Below, one piece after another: positions 8,017 through 14,190 of a stretch of 14,217 bases of DNA. A model generated the notes under the pieces. That model was not told where the DNA came from and did not search any database. It saw nothing but the letters and a program-made list of their open reading frames with translations. The position numbers were made by a program, and so were the translations under genes. This stretch comes from an uncultured Muribaculaceae bacterium (lineage in GTDB: Bacteria > Bacteroidota > Bacteroidia > Bacteroidales > Muribaculaceae): positions 1-14,217 of the forward strand of contig CAJUAT010000062.1 in assembly GCA_910584525.1 (NCBI GenBank), in the 5' to 3' direction. Numbering within the stretch: the first letter of the stretch is position 1; each line of letters begins with the position of its first letter.

Positions 8017-9162
8017 ATGAAAGCAATAGATAGAGCCCTTAACAGCGGCATAGCCACACCTTTCTACCTATATGATGTAAGGCTACTGGAAGATACATTG
8101 TCGGAGATACGCCGCAGCATAGGCGACAGACCTGTCAAGGTGCACTATGCTGTGAAGGCCAACGGCACCACCGGCATACTGCGCATCATAAGCCGTGAGG
8201 GCTTCGGCGCCGACTGCGTGAGCGGCGGCGAAATAGAGGCTGCTGTTCACGCCGGTTTCCGGCCTGCCGACATTTTCTTTGCCGGCGTGGGAAAGACCGA
8301 CAGCGAGATAGAGCTGGGTCTGCGACAAGGCATAGGATGCTTCAATGTGGAATCGCTCGAAGAACTCCGCATCATAGCCTCGATAGCCGAAAGCTGCGGA
8401 ATAAAAGCTCCCGTGGCTTTGCGCATAAACCCTAATATCGACGCCCATACCCATCATTACATCACCACAGGTCTGGAGGAAAATAAGTTCGGCATAAGCG
8501 CCGACGATATGGAAGAGGGCGTGCGTATATGCATGGATAATGCATGGCTGAAGCTGCGCGGACTCCATTTCCATATAGGTAGCCAGATTACCACCATGGA
8601 GCCTTTCATGATTCTTTGTGAACGCATCAACGGCTATCAGGAACGGCTCGACAGTATAGGCGTAAAGCTGGAGTTTGTGAACGTAGGCGGAGGCCTGGGC
8701 ATCGATTACGACAATCCGGAGGAGAATACCATACCGCCTTTCCAGGCTTATTTCGACGCTCTCATGAGCCATATACGGCTGCGCGAAGGCCAGACGCTGC
8801 ATTGCGAGTTGGGACGCTCGGTGGTGGCGCAATGCGGCTCCCTGATTTCAAGGGTGGTGCTTGTGAAAAAAGGAAAAGAGAAGAATTTCGCGGTACTTGA
8901 CGCCGGCATGAACGACCTCCTTCGACCCGCGCTATATGGTGCACACCATAAGATTGTGAATCTGTCGTCGCCCGACGCGCCTATGGAGAAATATGATGTT
9001 GTGGGACCGGTATGCGAGTCGTCCGACTGTTTCGGCATCGACGAGATGCTTCCGCGGTTGCGGCGTGGCGACTATGTGGCCATCCTCTCCGCCGGCGCCT
9101 ACGGTCAAAGCATGGCCTCTACCTACAACATGCGCCCTCTCCCGCGCTCTTTCTTCCTATAA
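8017..9162 (+). CDS. lysA: Diaminopimelate decarboxylase
   Basis: PLP-dependent fold-type III enzyme that decarboxylates meso-diaminopimelate to L-lysine in the cytoplasm. PLP lysine K47 lies in HYAVKANG. HIGSQ (186-190) and the phosphate-binding GGG (224-226) are present. ELGR (264-267) replaces the EPGR common elsewhere; I recall ELGR as frequent in Bacteroidetes versions. The active-site CESSD is at 333-337, followed by GAYGQSMASTYN. Length 381 is slightly compact but complete. It starts 4 bp after lysC, so translation is probably coupled. Pairing the first and last enzymes of the pathway as neighbours parallels the fused aspartokinase-decarboxylase proteins known in some other bacteria, though here they are separate polypeptides. 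Confidence 0.96.
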   Translation: MKAIDRALNSGIATPFYLYDVRLLEDTLSEIRRSIGDRPVKVHYAVKANGTTGILRIISREGFGADCVSGGEIEAAVHAGFRPADIFFAGVGKTDSEIELGLRQGIGCFNVESLEELRIIASIAESCGIKAPVALRINPNIDAHTHHYITTGLEENKFGISADDMEEGVRICMDNAWLKLRGLHFHIGSQITTMEPFMILCERINGYQERLDSIGVKLEFVNVGGGLGIDYDNPEENTIPPFQAYFDALMSHIRLREGQTLHCELGRSVVAQCGSLISRVVLVKKGKEKNFAVLDAGMNDLLRPALYGAHHKIVNLSSPDAPMEKYDVVGPVCESSDCFGIDEMLPRLRRGDYVAILSAGAYGQSMASTYNMRPLPRSFFL

Positions 9163-9190
9163 AAGGATGCGGACGCGCCATGGAGCATCC
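9161..9190 (-). terminator. Hairpin with T-tract after glycerate kinase
   Basis: On the minus strand GGATGC (9190-9185) and GCATCC (9170-9165) flank a 14-nt loop and are followed at once by TTTTAT. This fits a short intrinsic terminator for the glycerate kinase transcript, located in the 43-bp gap between convergent genes. On the + strand the stem is followed by GTACAAAAAG, so it is less convincing as the lysA terminator. Confidence 0.5.
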
Positions 9191-9205
9191 GTACAAAAAG
9201 CACAT

Positions 9206-10222
9206 TTACTTTGCTCTAAAATATCGGGCGACGGTGTCGCGCAGGCGCACAGGAGCAAGCGAAGGGTCATAGTCAGCTGCGTCGGCGATGGTGCTGAGCA
9301 CGCAATCCCCGCGCAGCTGCGGCTCCACATAACCGCCGACAGCCACAAATGCCAGTCCCCGTTTCATGGCCTCGCGACGCACCGCATCCACCACCTTGCC
9401 ACCGGCCGTCTGTGAGTCGATGCATCCTTCGCCGCTTATCACCAGCGTGACGCCATCCCAGTCAATACGGCGGCTCTGCAACATCACGTCGGCACCCATG
9501 CTCCATGGCGATCCTATCACCGATGCAAAAGCATAACCTATACCGCCGCCGGCTCCATCCACAGCCGTGCGCCCTTCGCGCCCCAATACCCGCTGCAGAT
9601 TGGCGTAACCGCTACGCAAAAAAGGAAGATACTTCGCGTCGACACCTTTCTGCAAAGTGAAATCGAGCGCCGACAGGCCGGGACCCGTAAGCGTGGCACG
9701 CACATCGCTGAGCACGTGTACCTTCCCTCGCCAATAGTCCATGTCGATGCCGTCGAAATCATCTTCATGGAGAGGCGAGAGAAACGGGAGCATGGCAGGC
9801 GTCACATCCTTTGTGAAAAGATTGCCATAATTGTCGCGGAAGCGCAATCCCAACGCCTGTAGAGCTCCGGCGCCTCCGTCTACCGTCAGCGTGCCTCCCA
9901 CAGCCAGCCACACATAGTCGGTGGCCGCTCCGCCACGCGTACCGGGACCATAATTTTCCATGAGCCAGCGTCCCAAAGGGGCCGACGAACGAATCATAGC
10001 TTTCTTAGCCGACAGTTCGGCATTGGCCTTTCCCACAAGTAGCGACGTGCTCACCACCGGCCTTCCTTCCAGCTCTTCGGGCATACCTTCGCCACCGTCG
10101 GCAAGCGGACACAGCATGATTTCCTCACGACATCCGCCGGCCACAAGACCTTCCGCGATAGCCACCGACGCCTCCATCGCAGTCATGCTCCCCTTGTATT
10201 TGTCAGGTATCACAAGTATCAT
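9206..10222 (-). CDS. Glycerate kinase (GarK/GlxK family), compact form
   Basis: Phosphorylates D-glycerate with ATP to a phosphoglycerate, linking glycerate use to glycolysis; whether the 2- or 3-product is made cannot be read from sequence. The start was set at the ATG at 10222 because MILVIPDKYKGSMTAMEA matches the family N-terminus. The in-frame ATG at 10264 would add 14 residues encoded by origin repeats. Motifs are PLADGGEG (39-46), VGGTLTVDGGAG..LQALG (108-124), SDV..TLTGPG (172-182), GAGGGIGYA (223-231) and ISGEGCIDSQTAGGK (262-276). At 338 residues it is shorter than the usual ~370-380. The loss lies mainly between ADGGEG and VGGTLT, in the lid/substrate region, so activity is likely but specificity is less certain. 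Confidence 0.88.
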   Translation of the reverse strand: MILVIPDKYKGSMTAMEASVAIAEGLVAGGCREEIMLCPLADGGEGMPEELEGRPVVSTSLLVGKANAELSAKKAMIRSSAPLGRWLMENYGPGTRGGAATDYVWLAVGGTLTVDGGAGALQALGLRFRDNYGNLFTKDVTPAMLPFLSPLHEDDFDGIDMDYWRGKVHVLSDVRATLTGPGLSALDFTLQKGVDAKYLPFLRSGYANLQRVLGREGRTAVDGAGGGIGYAFASVIGSPWSMGADVMLQSRRIDWDGVTLVISGEGCIDSQTAGGKVVDAVRREAMKRGLAFVAVGGYVEPQLRGDCVLSTIADAADYDPSLAPVRLRDTVARYFRAK

Positions 10223-10227
10223 ATGCA

Positions 10228-10247
10228 GCAAAGTTAATAAAAATCTT
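10228..10247 (-). repeat. Left copy of a 20-bp inverted repeat flanking the origin core
   Basis: The minus strand reads AAGATTTTTATTAACTTTGC, identical over all 20 bases to the + strand at 10453-10472. It contains a TAnnTTTG element. The copies are the outer ends of two inverted arms spanning 10228-10472. Confidence 0.9.
10229..10236 (-). promoter_or_regulatory. -7 element next to the glycerate kinase start
   Basis: On the minus strand TAACTTTG matches TAnnTTTG exactly and ends 7 bp before the chosen ATG. A promoter here would start transcription at or within a few bases of the start codon, giving a leaderless or near-leaderless mRNA. No TTTG is seen at the expected -33 spacing. The same octamer lies in the inverted arm at 10464-10471 (+). 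Confidence 0.4.
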
Positions 10248-10255
10248 TTTCTGAA

Positions 10256-10277
10256 CCTGTTCATAACCTGTTCATAA
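10256..10277 (-). repeat. Tandem 11-bp repeat carrying TTATGAACA boxes
   Basis: CCTGTTCATAA (+ strand) occurs twice head to tail. On the minus strand each copy contains TTATGAACA, a one-mismatch DnaA box. The 11-bp period places both on the same face of the helix. A third box of the same sequence lies on the + strand at 10445-10453, in the opposite arm. Confidence 0.85.
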
Positions 10278-10283
10278 CCGACG

Positions 10284-10298
10284 AAAAACGGTGGATAA
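10284..10298 (-). repeat. TTATCYACCGYTTTT motif, left arm
   Basis: The minus strand reads TTATCCACCGTTTTT, differing from the two right-arm copies (10392-10406 and 10413-10427, +) at two positions. Its first nine bases form a DnaA box with one mismatch. Confidence 0.7.
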
Positions 10299-10332
10299 GC
10301 TGGAGATAAGCTGTGTATTACAGGGAGATAAG
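10294..10332 (+). repeat. Phased GATAAGCTG / GGAGATAAG direct repeats
   Basis: GATAAGCTG occurs at 10294-10302 and 10305-10313, 11 bp apart. GGAGATAAG occurs at 10302-10310 and 10324-10332, 22 bp apart. They overlap degenerate DnaA boxes and share the helical phasing of the rest of the region. Confidence 0.65.
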
Positions 10333-10372
10333 TTTTGGCTTTTCAAGCTATTTCCATCCTTCTTTTTCTGTG

Positions 10373-10381
10373 TGTGGATAA
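10373..10381 (-). promoter_or_regulatory. Perfect DnaA box
   Basis: TGTGGATAA on the + strand is TTATCCACA on the minus strand, the strongest consensus DnaA site. Confidence 0.85.
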
Positions 10382-10390
10382 ATACAATGG

Positions 10391-10427
10391 GTTATCTACC
10401 GCTTTTCATCAGTTATCTACCGCTTTT
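10391..10427 (+). repeat. 16-bp direct repeat, right arm of origin
   Basis: GTTATCTACCGCTTTT occurs exactly at 10391-10406 and 10412-10427, a 21-bp period equal to two helical turns. Each copy includes a degenerate DnaA box (TTATCTACC). The second runs directly into TTTTCCACA (10425-10433), a one-mismatch box. Confidence 0.9.
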
Positions 10428-10452
10428 TCCACAGGTCCGCAAGGTTATGAAC

Positions 10453-10472
10453 AAGATTTTTATTAACTTTGC
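10453..10472 (+). repeat. Right copy of the 20-bp inverted repeat
   Basis: Identical to the minus strand of 10228-10247. It directly follows a TTATGAACA box (10445-10453). Its TAACTTTG (10464-10471) could be a rightward -7 element giving nadA a leader of roughly 240-250 nt that crosses the AT-rich tract. Confidence 0.9.
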
Positions 10473-10486
10473 AGTTGTCGACAGGA

Positions 10487-10495
10487 TGTGTATAA
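10487..10495 (-). promoter_or_regulatory. Perfect DnaA box (TTATACACA)
   Basis: TGTGTATAA on the + strand, full match to TTATNCACA on the minus strand. Confidence 0.8.
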
Positions 10496-10539
10496 ACTCC
10501 TTATCCGGCTGATTTTCAACGTATGATGATTTCACAGCC

Positions 10540-10548
10540 TGTGGATAA
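10540..10548 (-). promoter_or_regulatory. Perfect DnaA box nearest the AT-rich tract
   Basis: TGTGGATAA on the + strand, TTATCCACA on the minus strand. It is the last perfect box before the A/T-only segment that begins 86 bp to its right. Confidence 0.85.
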
Positions 10549-10633
10549 ACCTCCCAAAAACAGGGATAACCCGTTTTTCCAAATTTTTGAGGGGAAAGTT
10601 ATTGGTGGTTTTCAACACCTTTTATCATCTTCC

Positions 10634-10679
10634 TTATTTTTTTATTTAAATTTTTAATTTTTAAAACTTAAGAAAAAAT
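10634..10679. other. AT-rich tract, candidate DNA-unwinding element
   Basis: Positions 10634-10666 contain no G or C, and the 46 bp to 10679 contain only two. The tract has alternating T-runs and A-runs. It lies between the DnaA-box cluster and the nadA start at 10721, the usual place for a duplex-unwinding element beside the boxes. Confidence 0.65.
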
Positions 10680-10720
10680 GATGATGAGGGCCACCTTAAA
10701 AATTTTGAAAAAAAGTCGTT

Positions 10721-11656
10721 ATGGAAGACTACAAAGCGCTGAAAGAAGAGATAAAGCATCTTAAGGAAGATAAGAATGCGTTGATAATGGCGCACTACTA
10801 TACGCGGCCAGAGATCCAGGAGATAGCCGACTTCATCGGCGACTCGCTGGCGTTGGCGAGAAAGGCTTCGGAGACTGATGCCGACATCATAGTGATGTGC
10901 GGAGTGCATTTCATGGGAGAGACGGCCAAGATACTGTGTCCCGGCAAGAAGGTGCTTGTACCCGACATGGCTGCAGGGTGTTCGCTGGCCGACAGCTGTC
11001 CGCCGGAGGAGTTCGAGGCTTTCGTGAAGGCTCATCCCGACCATACGGTGATTTCATATGTCAACACCACAGCGGCGGTAAAAGCACTTACCGACATAGT
11101 GGTGACGAGTGGCAACGCCCGCAAGGTGGTCGACTCGCTGCCTGAGGATGAAAAAATAATATTCGGTCCCGACCATAACCTGGGAGAATATATCAACGCC
11201 GTGACAGGCCGCAAGATGCTTCTGTGGAACGGTGCCTGCCATGTGCACGACCGCTTCTCCATGCAGGAAATACTCAGACTTAAAGAAGAGCACAAAGGGG
11301 CGAAGATACTTGTACATCCCGAATGTCGCCGACCGCTGCAGCTTATAGCCGACAAGGTAGGCTCCACAGCCGCGCTGCTCGACTTCGCCCGCAACGACGA
11401 TGCCAGGGAGTATATAGTGGTAACCGAAAGCGGCATACTCTTCGAGATGCAGCGCAAATGCCCGGGCAAGACCTTCATTCCCGCACCTCCCGAGGAGGCG
11501 GGATGCCAGTGCAACAACTGCGACTACATGAAACTCAACACCCTTGAGAAAGTGGCCCGCGCGCTCCGCGATGAAGCCCCGGAAATAATTGTGGACAAGG
11601 AGACGGCCGAAAAGGCACTCAAACCCATAGAACGTATGCTGGAACTCAGCAAATAA
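10721..11656 (+). CDS. nadA: Quinolinate synthase
   Basis: [4Fe-4S] enzyme that condenses iminoaspartate with dihydroxyacetone phosphate to quinolinate in de novo NAD synthesis. The 311 residues are typical of the shorter NadA class. The three cluster-binding cysteines fall where expected: C87 in GCSLADSC, C173 in NGACHVHDRF, and one of C262/C264/C267 in GCQCNNCDYMKLNT. Substrate-site motifs are MAHYYTRPEIQEIADFIGDSLALA (23-46), GVHFMGETAK (61-70), YVNT (113-116) and HPEC (199-202). The start follows the AT-rich origin tract directly, with no clear Shine-Dalgarno sequence, as usual in Bacteroidetes. nadB and nadC, its pathway partners, are not in the window. Its stop overlaps the next start by one base, so it heads a three-gene operon. 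Confidence 0.97.
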   Translation: MEDYKALKEEIKHLKEDKNALIMAHYYTRPEIQEIADFIGDSLALARKASETDADIIVMCGVHFMGETAKILCPGKKVLVPDMAAGCSLADSCPPEEFEAFVKAHPDHTVISYVNTTAAVKALTDIVVTSGNARKVVDSLPEDEKIIFGPDHNLGEYINAVTGRKMLLWNGACHVHDRFSMQEILRLKEEHKGAKILVHPECRRPLQLIADKVGSTAALLDFARNDDAREYIVVTESGILFEMQRKCPGKTFIPAPPEEAGCQCNNCDYMKLNTLEKVARALRDEAPEIIVDKETAEKALKPIERMLELSK

Positions 11657-12180
11657 TGGACCGTAAAAAGAAGAACATATCCGAACTTACCCGCATAAGC
11701 GAGGAAGAGTATCTGCTGATAGAGAAGAATCCGGTGTCGGTACTTGCCGACAACGTACGTTCCTTATATAACATAGGCTCTATCTTCCGCGTGGGCGACG
11801 CTTTCCGTATAGGCGAGATAATACTCGGCGGCATAAGCGGACGTCCGCCACATCCGGAGATAAGCAAGACAGCCCTTGGCGCCGAGCACACCGTGGCATG
11901 GCGCTGGGTAAGCGATACTTTCGAAGAGACCTTGCGTATGCAGAAGGAGGGGTGGAAGATATGCGTGCTCGAACAGACCCACAACAGTACCGACATAAAG
12001 GATTTCCGGCGCATGGAGGGGGAACGTTACCTTCTTGTGGTTGGCAACGAGGTGCAGGGTGTGGACCAGCGTATAGTGGACATGGCCGACATAGTGCTCG
12101 AGATTCCGCAGTACGGCACCAAGCATTCACTGAATGTGGCCTCTTCCGCTTCAATAGCCATTTACTGCATGACCAGATGA
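11656..12180 (+). CDS. SpoU/TrmH-family RNA 2'-O-ribose methyltransferase
   Basis: A 174-residue SAM-dependent RNA methyltransferase of the SPOUT (trefoil-knot) class. Motif 1 is NVRSLYNIGSIFRVGDAFRI (33-52), motif 2 is LVVGNEVQGVD, and motif 3 is IPQYGTKHSLNVASSASIAIY, which forms the knot and SAM site. No N-terminal substrate-binding domain is present, so this is the minimal catalytic form; the target nucleotide (tRNA or rRNA) cannot be deduced. The start ATG overlaps the nadA TAA by one base (TAATG) and its own TGA overlaps the next ATG by four, indicating translational coupling through the operon. Function of the family is secure; substrate is unknown. Confidence 0.92.
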   Translation: MDRKKKNISELTRISEEEYLLIEKNPVSVLADNVRSLYNIGSIFRVGDAFRIGEIILGGISGRPPHPEISKTALGAEHTVAWRWVSDTFEETLRMQKEGWKICVLEQTHNSTDIKDFRRMEGERYLLVVGNEVQGVDQRIVDMADIVLEIPQYGTKHSLNVASSASIAIYCMTR

Positions 12181-13055
12181 GGTATTTATATGTTTTAATA
12201 ATATTGTTGGCTACAATTGTATCCACGGTCAGAGGAGATGTATACCGCGACTATATAGATACTTACGGGGCGATGGCTGTGGAGCAGCAGGAGCTTCACG
12301 GCATACCGGCCTCCATCACTCTTGCCCAGGGCTTGCTGGAGAGTGCCGCCGGAAGGTCTACGCTCGCCACGCGCGGCAACAACCATTTCGGTATAAAATG
12401 CCATAACACGTGGAGCGGCGACACCATGCTGCGAAGCGACGACAATCCCGACGACTGCTTCCGTGTATACAGGAATGCTGCCGAGAGTTTCAACGACCAT
12501 TCCCTTTTCCTGCTGAAGAAAAGATATGCCTCTCTTTTCGAGCTTGACCCTCTCGACTATGCGGGCTGGGCGCGTGGACTCAAAAAGTGCGGTTATGCCA
12601 CCGACCCCAACTATGCGTCGCGTCTCATAACCATAATAGAGCGCTATGCCCTTTACCTCTTCGACAGCGAGGGGGGAAGGAGCGCCGAGGAGAACGCGCA
12701 GTTCATACAGGCCACGCTCGCCGCATCACATCCCGTGAGAAGAAGCCGCAGGCTGCATTACGTGATTGCCGCCCCCGGCGACTCTTATGCTTCGATAGCC
12801 AGAGAACTGAAGATGGATACGAAAAAACTTATGTCGTATAATGATGTACATCGCGACCATAAGATAAAGGACTGGGAGGAAGTATGGCTTGAACCCAAAC
12901 ATGAGGAGGCTCCGGAAGGAGTGGAAAGGGTCACGATAGGCGAAGGGGAGTCGATGCATTCCATAAGCCAGCGTTACGGTATGCGTCTGTCCACGATAAA
13001 GGGGCTCAACCCGAAGGTCAGGGACAGAGCCGGCACCGTGCTACGGCTGCGGTGA
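12177..13055 (+). CDS. Secreted glucosaminidase with two LysM-like domains
   Basis: A 292-residue peptidoglycan hydrolase. The start at 12177 is chosen because MRYLYVLIILLATIVSTVRG forms a signal peptide or membrane anchor exactly at the TGA of the preceding gene (ATGA overlap); the frame stays open upstream only as overlap with the methyltransferase. Residues about 22-162 form a GH73-type/mannosyl-glycoprotein endo-beta-N-acetylglucosaminidase domain: ITLAQGLLESAAGRS with probable catalytic E55, then NNHFGIKCH (68-76), VYRNAAESFNDHSLFLL and WARGLKKCGYATDPNYASRL. Two C-terminal LysM-like modules (about 193-239 and 249-292) would bind peptidoglycan; the second ends the protein at LRLR. It probably acts in the periplasm in wall remodelling or cell separation. 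Its last 15 nt overlap the convergent membrane-protein gene. Confidence 0.93.
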   Translation: MRYLYVLIILLATIVSTVRGDVYRDYIDTYGAMAVEQQELHGIPASITLAQGLLESAAGRSTLATRGNNHFGIKCHNTWSGDTMLRSDDNPDDCFRVYRNAAESFNDHSLFLLKKRYASLFELDPLDYAGWARGLKKCGYATDPNYASRLITIIERYALYLFDSEGGRSAEENAQFIQATLAASHPVRRSRRLHYVIAAPGDSYASIARELKMDTKKLMSYNDVHRDHKIKDWEEVWLEPKHEEAPEGVERVTIGEGESMHSISQRYGMRLSTIKGLNPKVRDRAGTVLRLR

Positions 13056-14141
13056 TACTGCGGCGGTAACGGAATACTCCGTATCAGGCGCCGCGGCAGG
13101 ATTAATATAAGGATTATGCTTATTGTCCCAGGATATGTATATGGCGGAGAATATACCTTCGAGCACGAGTCCGAAAGCCTGCGAACTCCACATCACCATG
13201 GAGAAAGCGGCGCCCTGGGTGTCGCTGATGCCGTAAAGGGAGAGGGCGTACATCACGGCCACATTCCATGGGCCGAGACCACCGTTGGAGGGAACGGCCA
13301 TGGAGAAAGCCCCGAACACGAAGACCACAAGACCAGGTATCAGCCCCCAGTATGAGCCGGGGAGGTCTGTCAACGCGCGGGTGAAGGGAAAAGCCTGGAA
13401 GGTGACATAGGTCTGCAGATAATAGCATGTCCATATGCCGAGGGTAAGGAACACGTAAGCCCATCTACCTTTCATGGTGAAGAGCACGGCGAAACCTTTC
13501 CACATACGGTAGAGGGAGTCGTTGACCTTTTCCACGAATCTGAAACGGCGGCAGAAATGGCATATGCTCCATATTGCGCTTACTACAGCCACGAGGGAGC
13601 ACCATACCCATGGGTCCATAACGAGATGCCTTATGTCGCGGCCAAGGGCGTAATGGATAAGGAAGTCGTCCATAGCCGATTTTGCCACGGCCACGGCGAG
13701 GAGAAAGAGAGCGAGCACCACCACGAGGTCGGAGCCACGGTCGCCGAAGTCGGTGCCTACCACTGTGGAAAGCGACACCTTTTCGCGGCGTGATATATAT
13801 ACGCAGCGCCACACCTCGCCGAGACGCGGAAGCACAAGATTGAGGGCATAGGCGCCGAAGATGGAAACGCATTCGCGCATCACCGGCATTCGCGGCACGC
13901 CTGCCGCTCGTAACTGTATGCCCCACCGTATGCCACGTATGGCATGCGACAACGTGGTAAGTCCCATCATAACCAGCAGCCACCACCAGTCGCAACCTTC
14001 CTTGACTGTACGCACCACATCCCGGAAATTTACCTTGTGGAATAGCCATACCAGCAGAATTACCGTTACGGCCAGCGGTACCAGATAAGAAAGACTCTTT
14101 CCGGCATACCTGCGTATGTCTTCTTTTACAGCGCTGTTCAT
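13041..14141 (-). CDS. Multipass membrane protein, lysylphosphatidylglycerol synthase TM-region family (UPF0104)
   Basis: A 366-residue inner-membrane protein with about eight or nine hydrophobic spans (near 17-34, 51-68, 92-106, 137-153, 177-195, 228-247, 263-282, 291-303 and 311-336). Family motifs are NLVLPRLGEVWRC (101-113), TDFGDRGSDL (130-139) and VPSNGGLGPWN (283-293), the last matching the PS-GGLG signature of the MprF/AglD flippase-like domain. It has no C-terminal aminoacyl-transfer domain, so it is not a full MprF; a lipid or glycolipid translocation role is plausible but unproven. The ATG at 14141 (MNSAVKED) was chosen. A TTG at 14165 in the same frame would add eight residues without support. 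It overlaps the glucosaminidase gene by 15 nt tail to tail. Confidence 0.88.
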   Translation of the reverse strand: MNSAVKEDIRRYAGKSLSYLVPLAVTVILLVWLFHKVNFRDVVRTVKEGCDWWWLLVMMGLTTLSHAIRGIRWGIQLRAAGVPRMPVMRECVSIFGAYALNLVLPRLGEVWRCVYISRREKVSLSTVVGTDFGDRGSDLVVVLALFLLAVAVAKSAMDDFLIHYALGRDIRHLVMDPWVWCSLVAVVSAIWSICHFCRRFRFVEKVNDSLYRMWKGFAVLFTMKGRWAYVFLTLGIWTCYYLQTYVTFQAFPFTRALTDLPGSYWGLIPGLVVFVFGAFSMAVPSNGGLGPWNVAVMYALSLYGISDTQGAAFSMVMWSSQAFGLVLEGIFSAIYISWDNKHNPYINPAAAPDTEYSVTAAVSPQP

Positions 14142-14175
14142 AGTGGAACTTTTTAATTTTAACAATTCAAGTTTC

Positions 14176-14190
14176 GCAAGTTCAACTTGC
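14176..14190. promoter_or_regulatory. Short palindrome upstream of the membrane-protein gene
   Basis: GCAAGTT-C-AACTTGC, 7-bp arms with a 1-bp centre, 35 bp before the ATG at 14141. It could be an operator, or chance. No full TTTG/TAnnTTTG promoter was recognised in the 76 bp to the window edge. Confidence 0.3.

Larger units (their letters stand above)
10223..10720. other. oriC: Putative chromosomal replication origin (oriC)
   Basis: A 498-bp gene-free region between divergent glycerate kinase and nadA. Perfect DnaA boxes (TTATNCACA) lie on the minus strand at 10373-10381, 10487-10495 and 10540-10548. One-mismatch boxes lie at 10258-10266, 10269-10277, 10290-10298 and 10312-10320 (minus) and at 10425-10433 and 10445-10453 (plus). 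Weaker forms (TTATCTACC) are at 10392-10400 and 10413-10421. Several repeats are spaced 11, 21 or 22 bp apart, about one or two helical turns. An A/T-only 33-mer follows at 10634-10666, suitable as a duplex-unwinding element. + strand base counts in sampled lines change from mostly C>G on the left to mostly G>C on the right. No replication genes adjoin it. DnaA-regulated transcription alone could also explain a few boxes, but not this density. Confidence 0.8.

Noticed and set aside
8083..8832. 249-codon minus-strand frame inside lysA
   Set aside because: Antisense shadow of a gene with all PLP-enzyme motifs.
10291..10512. 73-codon + strand frame in the origin region
   Set aside because: It runs through DnaA boxes and repeats, has no homology signal, and repeats explain its composition.
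11898..12176. Upstream extension of the glucosaminidase frame
   Set aside because: It lies entirely within the methyltransferase gene, is Arg/Gly-rich, and would bury the signal peptide that starts at 12177.
14142..14165. TTG start adding eight residues to the membrane protein
   Set aside because: An ATG is available at 14141 and the added residues come from AT-rich non-coding-like sequence.
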